Positions 23,101-35,600 of a stretch of 64,000 nucleotides of DNA are shown here, piece after piece. Each line of letters starts with the position of its first letter. Position 1 is the stretch's first letter. The translations under genes and the position numbers were made by a program. The stretch is from Liolophura sinensis (lineage: Eukaryota; Mollusca; Polyplacophora; Chitonida; Chitonidae): the NCBI RefSeq assembly GCF_032854445.1, contig NC_088301.1, positions 37,187,187-37,251,186 of the forward strand, written 5' to 3'. Below the pieces are notes generated by a model, which saw only the letters and a list, made by a program, of their open reading frames with translations, had not been told where the DNA came from and did no database searches.

Positions 23101-26100
23101 AAAGCAATATGATTAATATTTATTTGTAAAACAAAAACTGTATTGTCATTTAAACACTTCTAACGAGAAAATTATTAATCGTAGCTCAAATTTGTTGGCA
23201 TACTCCAGAAAGAGCATGTCTTGGGCTACAATTTGGTGCAAAAAATTAAAGCAGTCAGTCGCTCAAAATACACCAGAATATGTTAAATATAATTGAAATT
23301 TCAAAACTAGTAGTGTTGTCACAACTTCGACCAATGGCGAGCTTCCAAAGTTTTTACTGTAATCAAACTTTAAAGCCAGGATGAGTCACCCTGCATATTA
23401 AATTTCAGACCAATCTGTTCCGTGGTTGTTTAGAAGAAGATGTGTAAGCAATTTTCATAAAGACACCTTGCGTCATGTTACCTGAAAACAGCTGATGGAA
23501 CAGCTGATTGCATCATCTGTTACAGTGACAATCTATACAGTTACAAAAAACCAAATACAACTTAGTCATACCGGACCAGGGCTGAAATTTAAAGGAAAAC
23601 TATATATCGCAGGAAAAAACTAAAACCACGGTTGTATTCAGCAGGCCAGACTGCCCCCAATTGCTATCTTGTTTTTTCAAGATTCGTCCAGAGGTCCAGT
23701 AGCGAACTTCCACATTTCTCGATCGATTTGCACAAGATTTTCAATCCTGATACCCCCAGTAGTCTTGTACATGCATATCTATTTTCATTGCAATGGGAAT
23801 AGCAGTTCTGGAGAAACTTTTTCTAAAATTTCCATAATGCTCTAATATGACCGAAAAGTGGGTTACAGGTGGGTTAAGTGTTACACTTCAGCAGATAGCC
23901 CAAGCCATTTGGTAATGAAGGTGTAGAAAGCTGTGACACACAGTTTTCTCAAAAAAACGAAAAAAACAGTTGTCAGAGAAGAAGAAAAATAATGTGAGAA
24001 AGAACAATGGTCTTCCAAGCAAAGGGTGGAAGCCTAATAATAATCCAAACGATTTCAATAGGTGTCACGCAGTACTACGGGGTTCAAGCCGGTATTTCCG
24101 GCATATCAGTGTTACTCCGGTTCCTTGAATGGTGTCTGTGCATTGATATATAACCAACTTAATAAGAAAACCTACAATCTTTGCAGCCATTATGCATTGT
24201 ATGTACACCTTATAGCATGTATATGTAGACCTTTGGAGAGAATTTAAAGGCGTACATGGCCTCAGCTTATGTATACATTTATTTTTTATGTGCATTTTTT
24301 TTGTATAAATTTTTATACAAATTTCAGAACATATATAGTCCTTTTCACACAGCCATTTTCAGCTTTACTGTTGTACTGTATACAGTTTTCTGTCATGTTA
24401 CCTCCAAATATGGGTGAAATTGTGTTTTTTCGCATTTCCGACAAAAGTATAGTTTGCAAGATAAAAATAAGACCGGGTTCGTAATCAGGATGTTAGACTA
24501 CATAGAATAGCATACTTACAGTATTCGTACATTCATCCTAGACATGAATGGATCGAAATGTATTAGATAACACATGAGTCTAGAAGTGTCAAATATAGTA
24601 AATCGGCCTTTGGATAATTTTTTAAGCTCTGCAAGTCCTGCATTTATTAAGAAACCTCAACGATTATCACCACACATACAGTCGATATATAGCCCTTTGC
24701 ACTAAGCCATTTTCAGATTTACTGCTATAGTGTTTTTCTATCATATGACCACCAAATACTGGTGGAATTGTATTTTTTCGAACTATTATTGCAATTTGCG
24801 ACAGAAGCAAGAACAAGACCAGATTCGTGATGAGGACATCAAACTACGTCAGATAGAATACTAAAAATATTTAAATTCAGAAAATATTGTTCACATGACA
24901 TGTTCAGTAAACATAGCATTTCCACAGTTTTCAGGATAAATAACTGATTTTTTGCACGCTTCATTTGCCCCAACATGCTCTATCTGTATTCGAAATTTCA
25001 GCTTAATCACATAAAACCTTCTCAAGAAAATGACACGTAAAGGTTTCTGTCAACTGCAATAAGGCAGCAAAAGTAGGTTAACTGAATGGTATGCATTTAC
25101 ATATAACAAACTTAATTAGAAAGCGCACATTCTTCATAACTGTCAATAGTATGTACACTTTATAATGTCGATCGACCTGCTCTGTTTTTTCAAGAAGCTC
25201 GAGAATTTTCAGCATGCATATAGTACATACATAGCCCTTATTACACAGCCATTTTCAGCTTTACAACTACGACAGTTTTCTGTGACATGACCTGCGAAGA
25301 TGGGAGAAATTGCGTTTTCGCACAGTTTGATAGCAATTTATACACGTGAGGAATATATGACCGGATTCGTGATCAGGATGTCAAACTACGTTGGGTGGCA
25401 TACTTCCTAGAAAGGAATAGATTGTATATGCACTATATAACATACACTTGTAAATGTTCCAAAATATAGTAAATTGGCCTGTGGCAAATTTTGAAGCCCT
25501 GTACATCCTGTATTTATTAAGACAGCTCTAACATTCACGTGAACTACAGATGGGGAAAATTGCAAATTTTTTTATTTTTGATCAATTTGCGACATAAGTA
25601 CCTCTCAGAGGAAAAAAATAAAACCAGATTTGTGGTCAGGAAAAAAATCAGTTCTGCTGTATTAGCTAAAATCTAATTTGCATAAATATTGTATTTTTTC
25701 TGAAAACCCCAGGTTTTACTCATAAGATCACATTTCTGGGTCTGCCACATACCTGCCTGAATGGCGATTTTTTTTTTTTTTTTTTTTGGCATGTACTACT
25801 TTCTGTTTGCTGACGTCAGTTCTGGTTTTGTAAAATATGTCTGTTGCCTTGGGATATTGTTAAGCCTTAAGATTGCATCTCTGGTTTCATTAGTTAATGA
25901 CCAGCCTCGATAGCAAAGTTGATATCCCATAAGGGGATAGTGCAACGACTGGTTGACCCGTATCAGTATAATTGCTTGGGCGGACAGCTTACTTGCCTGC
26001 GGTAAGGCATCTCAGTGAAGCAGCACTAGATAAATGAGTGGTGGAAATCCATCCTGCAACAAGGAGGCACATTACATGCGCTCTAAGGATTCATTCGTCG

Positions 26101-29100
26101 TCATATGACTGAAAAATTGTTCAGTGCGATGTTAAACCCCAAGCACTCACTCACCCATTAGTCAAGGAAATGTACCCACTTCTGGCTTTGAAGATGTCAC
26201 TTCCTGTTTTGCAAAAATGGCATTTTTGGAATCGGTGTCCAAAACATCATCAGATAAAACTTTTTGCAGGACATAATCATAAGAAGTGTAGAAATTATTA
26301 GCTAAGAAAGGAAATTTGTGTCACATTACATCTGTACCCAATTGCGAGCTTGTACAATTTTTAACCAAGAAAGTTCTCATTCTCAAAATTCAGTTTAAAT
26401 TACAGCTCAGTCACATCAGCCATTCTGGAGAAGATTTTTTAAGATTTTGTGAAAATTCAAGATGGCCACCAAATCTCCCCAAAAGTTATGGTGCACAACT
26501 TCAAGTTCTACAGATAAAGATATTAGAATTTCATAAACTGTTTTCGCTGTCACAGTTTTGCTAATAATAATAATAGAAATAAACTAGAACTGCACAGCAG
26601 TTTCATACAAGGTTGACATCGTTTATTGTTGTAATTGTCATTCTACACCATCAAATAGAAGACAGCATAGTTATATGTAATTGCACAATTGTTATAAGAA
26701 ACCATGGACAGTGAAGCAGAATACATTAAGTCTAATACCAGAAACCTAGTCCAGTTGCCATTTAACTCGATGTTAAAGCAACAGGATTAACATCTGTTTC
26801 TAAAAAATATCAAAAGTGGTGTTGTCATTTAAACACTTCCAGTGAGAAAATTATTGATCGTAGCTCAAATCCGTTTGCATACTACAGAAAGAGCATGTCT
26901 AGGGTTACAGGTCGGCGCAACTTCACATTTGTAGCTCTTTTTTGCAATTAAAAGACACCAACCTAAAGACCTGCTTAATGCACCCACTGCAACACCACCA
27001 TATGCCCCTACTGGCTTTAGAATAGCCATGAAGGCTTCCAGGGCACAAGCTCCTCGGCCGTAGATCCCTTATAATCCTAACAGACTAACAGATACAAAAG
27101 CGATTCAAAGTCAAATGTCTTGAACCCCTACTAATCTGAATGGTAACAATAGGTGTCCCGCAGGACTACCTTAGTTTTTTAGATGCAGGGCGAACTGCAC
27201 TGTGGCTTCACAGAGACATGACGGACCTCCTGATAGTCATGGCGCTGTGCCATGCGATCAACAGCCAACTAGAGGTCTGTAGAGGTCTACAGATGTGAAT
27301 ATGCAGTTCATGGCAAATTTCATGGGGTGCTGAATTTACATGTACCTATTTCACTATATAGTGTAATACACCTTAGGAACATGTTAAAACAAAGTCTTTG
27401 ATAAATTCATTTACAGGTCTTTTTGAATAATAGAAACTTAGACTTAAATTGCCAGCTCTCATATCATCTATTGACTGCACTGTGATGACTGAGTGGTCAA
27501 AGCATTTGCCTTGTATGCCGGAGACGTTGGGATCAAAACCAAGTCTTGTCTTACATAATATTTATATACTGTCCATGCCTAACATTGGTAGAATTCATGT
27601 TTCCTTGCTGTAGTGTCATGTCTTCCCTGGTATGTTGACATGAAATGAGGCAGTATCGTAGATATGTATGCTGATATTGAAATGCTGTGACTGCAAAAGT
27701 CTGTTTTTAAAAATCTTTTCAGAAGGTTCCTGGGGCCAGGTATCACTGTTCAATGTTGTCGTTGTTTGAGCTGGGAAGCTGTGCTCATGAGTTATACCTT
27801 CTAAACCTTCGAATACCAACTCACAGAGACCTCAATAAGGACATTGGAGAACTGAAGGAAATAACGCTTGTGGTCGGTTTGATCTTATTGCTTTTATAAT
27901 GGCCTTAATTAAAGTAAAGAGTTGTCTTGCATATATACATATTAATAGATGTATGAGTACAAGACAAAACAAAAATATAAAGTAAATTTCTACTTTTCAC
28001 CACTTTTTTTTGCCAGTCTGCATGTATGTTTGATATCCTAATGCTATATGACTTTCCTTAATTTATTTATATTTGATTAGTGTTTTGTACTCTACGCATG
28101 AGTATTTCACGTATACGACGGGGGACAGCATTATGGTGGGAGGAAACGGCTGATGGAGGCATGATTCTTATAACATGGTTGATTCTGTTTTCAGGTTATC
28201 CACCAAAATGGAGGCTTCACCAAAGTCTGGTTTTCCCTAAAGACCGTTATGTTTCCTGTGGTCCTGATAGCTTTAATTTGGTATTGGAGAAGAATCCGAC
28301 ATCTTAATCGAGATCCAACTCTTTTGGAAAAGTAGGTTGTTTTTTATAAGCAGTTAAACGGTCTTTAATATTTGTAAAAGATTATGGATCACTTTTGGGG
28401 AAATGCCAGCTCATAAATAATAAAAGACATGTGATTCAGCAGCATTGAAAGGTAAACAGTATAGGATGATGGTTTTTACCCCCCTTGGAACTGGCGTGTG
28501 TAGACTGGATACGATCAGATAAGACTTAAAAACATAGAATCATGAAAAATACGTATTGAACAGAAAAACAGCATATGTCGTTATTATGGGTATATCTTTA
28601 AGGGCTACTTTTCAGATGGCATTGAGTGTATATGTTTTCCATATGGCCCCGTATTGGAGCTTTTGTGGTGATCACGTGTTTCGGTGTCGACTAATGTAGC
28701 AACATTTCAAGATGTGTTGGATTTATCATATTTATCATGGCTTCCTATGTCCAAATTTTAGTCACACAAAATCAGAGCCTTTGGGGCCTAGCCAACTGAT
28801 AAATGGAGATTGTATTCCAGTTCTAGATTTCCTCCCACCATGATGCTGGTCACTGTTGTATGAGTGAAACATTCTTGAGTATGGTATAAAACACCAATCA
28901 GATAATTAAATATTCCTATTATATTGATTTATGCCCCCACCCCTTCCTCTAGAAAAAATGTATGATGTATGTATGTATGTATACATACGACAATTCAATA
29001 ACCATTAGGCTTTCTCAGGTGCTAAATGATATGTTCAGATAATAAATAAATATTTATAAAAAAATGATTGTCGTGATCTTTATATTTACTACATTTACTA

Positions 29101-29623
29101 CATAACGTAAGAATTATGGCTAGGATGCATCTCTGGCTGACTACAGTTAGAGCTTGTGGGGACTTGGCCTAGTTTAAGAAAGTTGGTCATTTTGGCTAGG
29201 ATAGTTCGACATCGCTCTACTTTCCATTACAGTGGATATTAAAGATATTGAGCTGTTTCATTGTTAAGAGAGATGTACAGATAGTAGGGTGGAAGAAAAC
29301 CATACATTCATTCTTTTATTGATTCATTTTGTGTGTCTACTGTCTTGACCATGTGCCATGGATGCATTGGGTAAGTTTTGTGGTTGATATTGATTCTTTA
29401 TCTACAAAAAATTTTGTGAGATAACTATAAATTGTCAGATCTTTTTTTAATCATTGTGGTTGCAATTTTATATAAAATTATTAAGTATGGATTTTTGTGA
29501 CTTTTTTTTTTTTGGAAGGGGAGGGGGTGATGAATTTAGTTTTCACTACAACTACATTTGTACGAACTGCGTTCGTTCTTAATACATGTAAAGTATAGCT
29601 TGTGGAAAGATACACATGTACAT

Positions 29624-29662
<39 letters not shown>

Positions 29663-32600
29663 GCTTTTACAGGACACTTTTTGCCCTGGGCATCACAATC
29701 ACTTTCCTGAACTGTAAGTATGTTTTCAATAAATGCTCTAAATCCATGAATGAATTAACAATGACTGTGTGAATAATCATTTTTCACAACTGTTGGTCCA
29801 AGTTTGCCTACCCTTCTCATTGTAGCCAAATTTACACATTGGTATCTGCACTGTTACTTAGTTTCAGTGTCAACATATTCTTCTGTTTGCTAGTGGACTG
29901 TTTTTACTTTTTTGTATGTTTGACTGGAGGGAAATGCAGATGTTAATTTTAATTAATTAATTTTTTCTTCAAATTATTTTAGCATTTGTTTGTTTAATTT
30001 CATAATAAACTATTCATGCATTAGAATCTGTCAGCAGCATTGCTTCTATGTTCACAATTCTAAATTTTTGATGTTTTCTAGCATTTTTATTTGATATTGT
30101 CTGCTTACCTGGTCACTGGAAATCTGATAATCACATATATGCATACTGGCTTCCTCTCCAGTCGTGTGTGGATAGGTCTGGCAACTTGCGAATGGTCCTG
30201 GCTTTTGCACTTCTCTCCTACCATAATGCTGGTCGCTGTCATATTTTAAGTGAAATAATGTTGAGTAGGGCGTAAAACCTCTATCAAATAAAGATTACAT
30301 GTATGTTAAAATATCTTTAGAGTAAATATTACATCAATCTTGTGAACAATAAGTGAAATATTTGTAAGGATTGATTTTTATAGGTTTGGCTACACTTTGA
30401 TCGGATTTAAAGTGTATCAATATAATGAACATTGTGTTTCAGTTCCTGTCGAGTGGTTGTCCATCTGGACTGAAACTCCCTTCATGCTGTTGTATGTTGA
30501 TATCAGACAGGGATTGTTCTCAGCCATGCTTCTTTCCTTCTGGCTCATCTTTGTTGGTGAACACTCAATGGTAAGGCAGATGAGAATTATTTATTTATCC
30601 TATGGGTTTCAAGCCTATCACATGTTTAGAGGATTTCACTAAGTTTTAAATTTTGGGTGAAGCTCTGGTGTTAACAAACCCACCAAATCAAAAGTTTAAG
30701 ATGGATAATTTGTTTTTTAACTTAAAGGTTTAAGAAATTTAAATAGGGTATGAAAGTAAGTCTTGTGAGACTTCCCAGTGCATTGTGTAGAAGTTTCAAG
30801 AAAAAGAAAATGTTGTCTGACACAACCTGCCCCAGCACTCAGCATAGCACAATAGACAAACTATTAGTTGACTAGGTGTCAGCATGGATTGGTGTGCCAT
30901 GCCAGATACTGTCCACACTGCACAAGTAAATTTGTCCTTATTCAAACCGGCCTGCTGACAAGAGGGACCCTCACTGGCTTAGACATTGACCAATGAGTAT
31001 GCATGTTTGAATCCAGTTTGTTTCATTGTTTCATTGGTTGAGCTGTGCTTTAGGCCAAGAGGTTTGTCATATAGTGTTGAGTTTGGTGGGTTTTAAACTC
31101 TGGTCATTCCTGTTTCCTCCATCCATAAACCTAACTACCGTCATATATAAATGAAATATTATTCAGTATGGCATTAAACGTCAATGAAACAAAATAAACA
31201 TTAACACAAAATATTCTTCAGCACTCAGACCCCTTCAAAATGCATACTAATAATTATTGGTTCATTCAGATGATTATACACATACAGTGTGATGATTATA
31301 CAGATTCAATGTGATGATTATACAGATTCAATGTATCAGACTGCGCATGACTGACAAGTTATTTTCCTCGTCAGATGCACATCTCTATATACAAATAAGC
31401 TATTGTGAGGGAACTTCAATATTTTATTTCTTAGATATATTTGGTATGTGCTTTGTACAGGTGTCTGCTTTTACAGAGAGTAAGTATATTGATCTTCAGT
31501 GTATATGAGATAGCAACAGAACTCTTTGAGGAATGCATCAAGCTTGGCTCGTTCTGACTGTATGATGGACATTAGTTGAACATATTGTATTTTGTTCCTC
31601 GAATGCAGGATCAGATTCAGAGAAAGACACTGGCCTCCTATTGGGTACATTTGAGTGCTGTGGCATTTGGTTGTATTGCCATGTTTGTCTTCAAAATGTG
31701 CGAATGGTAAGCATGATGAACTACCTTACAATTTAAATTGAAAAAAAGAGAAGACAAACTTGAAAAGTTACTTGATAATTTTTACATTAACTCTCGGCTT
31801 CCTTAAGTAAGGGAATTTTGTTATCCCGTCCTGGATAGTATTTCAGTATGCTTCGTTTACATTTGGATTTCATACTCTTTAGTTGGTAAAGAAGTTAGTG
31901 ATGAACCTTTTGAGACAAGGATACCAAACTTGATGGACAACATGAATTGGGTCATCAATTTCACTTGGTTCATGAATGAGGTCTTTGTGTATTCTCTGCA
32001 CCTGGTTGCTTGTCAAGCAAAGACATCAACATCTCTTCCTGTTATGATACAAAATATGCAAGTTGTGTTTAAATGTGTACATTTACTTGTTTGCAGGGGT
32101 ATTCAGCTGAAGAATCCATTTTTCTCCATCTGGGTCACAGATGTGGGAAGAAATATGGCTGTATCCGTTATCAACTAGAAAATTATCTGATTTTATATTA
32201 ATTGTGGGCAATACAGAGGACCTTTGTTACTGTCATTGCAACTGATATCACAGATTAAGGAGACATATTGCAGACGGCATAAAAATTGTGCTGTTATTTT
32301 AGACATCCCCTTCCAGATGTCTCCTGACATGTATCTGACTTTCGGTGAACAATCAAATGTTCAGTTTTATGCGTGCTTTCCCTGCTTGCCACTCAAATCA
32401 CTATATTTAGAAACATGGCAGAAGGGTGTCCTTTTTGACAGGGTTACCTTCCCTTGTACTCTAGGCGATGTTCAGGAACCGCAAATGTCAGATTAGTCAA
32501 GACTAGGTACTGTGTCTTAATTATGCCTCCTGCCATATAGATGGTTGGGAATTACAAATATTTTTGATACATTATCAGTGGAATGGAAGATCATATTTGG

Positions 32601-35600
32601 ATTACTAGATTTATAATTGTGTTCAATCTGTCATATTGTTTACATGTAGTATCCACGAGTGGACATTGCATTGTGGGAATATTTATGTTGCCTCATTTGC
32701 ATGTTATCTTGTTGGGCAGACATTTTAGACCAGTGGCAGATTTCCCATATAATTTTCTTACTTGGCAATTTCAGAAAATATATATCCAGGATGTTTAGTT
32801 AGGAGTCAGGTGCCACATATTTTTGTATTTAGCTGAACCAACTCAAAAATTCTCAATTGCTTTGCACTGCATTTGATATAATGATAGGCTAAACTCATGA
32901 TTGTCATTAAATTTGTGAAGTAAGCATTGCACAAGTTGATAAACTTTCTTATTTTTTAAGAAAATTCTATTATACATCTGCCCAGATTCAGCCAGCAGTA
33001 GTAAATAAATGTGACAAACAATTCTAAAGCATCTGGTCAAAGAAGGTGAAGTCTTGGGGCTGGTTATTTTAATTGAATTTAATAATTCATCACTAGTTTC
33101 AGTTATTTACTTGACACTTGAAGTTGTATTTGTAGAACTAATATAAAGTTTGGGTGATTGAAAGCGTTTACAAGATTCTCAGTTTTGACTCAGATTGGAT
33201 AGGTCTGCACCTTACAGTAATTTGTTGATAAATGTTAGGATATGATTTGACTTTATTAATTCCTTGACTCTTTTGTTAGCTGGCCTTCATCATCATCGCT
33301 GGAATATCTGCCTGTTTGTACTTCCTGTTTCTCAGCTACATTATCAACAAAGTGTTCTGCAACATCAGCGCTAAAAAGACGGCCCTTCCTAGCATGAGTA
33401 GTGCCAGGAGGAAGTGCTACTCTGGAAGTCATGAGAAAACTTTGTTTACAGTAATTTTGATGTATTTTGATGTATTAAAAGTTTATCTATTTGTTTATTT
33501 GATTGAACACTGTACTAAAGAATTCATCATTCATAAGATAGTGGTCAGATTGATGAGTGGAGGAAACGAGTGTGCAAGGATAAACCACCAAACTTTGACA
33601 AGTTACTTTTTAATTTTGCCATGATTGACATACAGACTTGCATGCCATATTAGTCAATGACAGGTGCTCTTCAGCTTAAGTAAAACTGCAAACATTCCCA
33701 TAGGTTTAGACTGTTTTTGTTAGTAAGATGAGTGAATATCTGTGCATATCTGCAAATTAACTGACCAAACGTTCTTGAAAGTGCATAATAGGGTCAAATC
33801 CGTATTTGTATTTTTGTTAGACTTTGCATTAGCATCAAGTCAGTTATTGACACCACATATATGTGTATGACATCCTACCAGAAGTTTGTGACAACTACGC
33901 TGTTCTCTTTGTGCTCATGAAAGGCATTTTAATCTGTTTGTAGGGGATTATTTACCGCTTCAAGTTCCTGATGATCACCACCCTGCTGTGTGCAGCATTT
34001 ACGGTCGTCTTCTTCATCTTGAGTCAAGTCCAAGAAGGTCATGGTCACTGGGAGGAAAACTCCTCTCTGGAGTACACATCAGGCTTCTTCATAGGTGAGA
34101 CACTTTAAGCTGTATGCCTTGTACTGCACAAAATTTCCCAGATTTCTCCATTGTTTTGGATATTAAAATATATACATGTACCTATTGCTGAACAATACTG
34201 ACAATACTGAGTTATATCAGTCTACGGAGAATAATGTCCTGGAGATTTTTATGAGCACCATATTCTGATTCTCATCAGCAAAAACCTCCTACCTTTTCAT
34301 ACCTGTGAAATGGTTGAAAAACTAAGAACAATACTTGATCGTTATTTAAACAGGTGTGTACGGTATGTGGAATGTGTATGTGCTGGCTCTGCTTGCCCTG
34401 TACGTCCCTGGGGAAGAATGTGGTAAGTCATCATTGTCATCTCCTTCCTTCAAGAAAAGATCAATTTAAGGGTATGTGAGAAGATTATTCTATATGAAAA
34501 ACTTAAATGATCTGATTGTACAAACAGAATTTGTAGCAGTTATTAACCTTGCTTGTCTAGATTTTGCCCAACAGTCAACAGATTCCCAGAAATGTAACAG
34601 GTTACATTATGCATGTTGCAATAAAAACATTTAATTCCATGTTATGGGGGACCTCTGTGGCCAAGGGGTTAGCACGCGAGTGCGGCGCAATGACCCATGA
34701 GCGTCTCAGCAATATTGTCACAGTTCAAGTCCAGTTCATGCTGGATTCCTCTTCCACCGTACGTGGGAAGTTCTGTCAGTAGCCTGCGGATGGTTGTGGG
34801 TGTCGTTCGGACTCTGCCTGCTTTCCTCCCACCATAACAGCAATCAGATAAATGAATAAATAAATTGGGACTGCATTGCTGTTTCTGTCTTCCATGCACA
34901 CATTCACCAAATCGGTTATTACCTTGACAAACCAAAACCCTTACATACACTTCTTTTAAGAAAAACAGCAAAGATGCTTCACTATCTGGGTGTTTCTATC
35001 TTTGAAATTGATGTAAACTCTTTCAGAACATAACTGTGACCACACCCAATCTGTTCAGTTCTGAGTTAGCTTTGGATTTTGCATTGTTGATTGAGACTTT
35101 TACAACTGACAATAAAGTCATTGTGTCGCAAAACAGTTTCTACAACTTTGTTTACACATTGCACGGCAAACTTTAAAAGACCAAGATATTTGATGTACTG
35201 ATTACCCGGCTGTATATAGCTTATACCATGGACAACGCTTTCTTGATAATTCGGTTAACATGATATACAAGAAATATTGTAAACACCGTGTTGTCCACAA
35301 ATCAGTCAACATCTATAGTTTTGTATAGTGGAAATGGGACTTTTTTGATAACAGGTAAACCATACCATTGCCAATCATGGTAAATACACATGACGCTTAT
35401 ATGCCCTTCAGTAGCTGTGACAAACGAGGTGCAGGTTCAATCCCGACCTTGAACAAGGGTTTTGTGGCGAATGGTTACAAAAAAAAAATACAAAAAAAAA
35501 ACCAGGCCACATAGTACGCAGTTATTTATGTATACAGGGCTAGTCTTTCCTATAAGACTGACGATTTTCATATTACTTTTTCACAAAAAAAATCTTACTG

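Larger units (their letters stand above)
5411..32274. repeat. segmental duplication, copy A
   Basis: From about 5411 (CACACTAGC...CTTTTTTACCTTT) this stretch matches copy B from about 42412, in introns and exons, up to the base equivalent to the window end. Mobile-element insertions (6802-11707 and about 11990-15250) and smaller indels interrupt it. Offsets: about 36,990 at exon 1, 32,787 at 15430, 31,726 at exon 9. Where it ends to the right cannot be seen. Confidence 0.92.

Noticed and set aside
35420-35460. B-box-like GGTTCAATCCC suggesting a tRNA gene
   Set aside because: No matching A-box or acceptor stem at the right distance; probably a repeat fragment.
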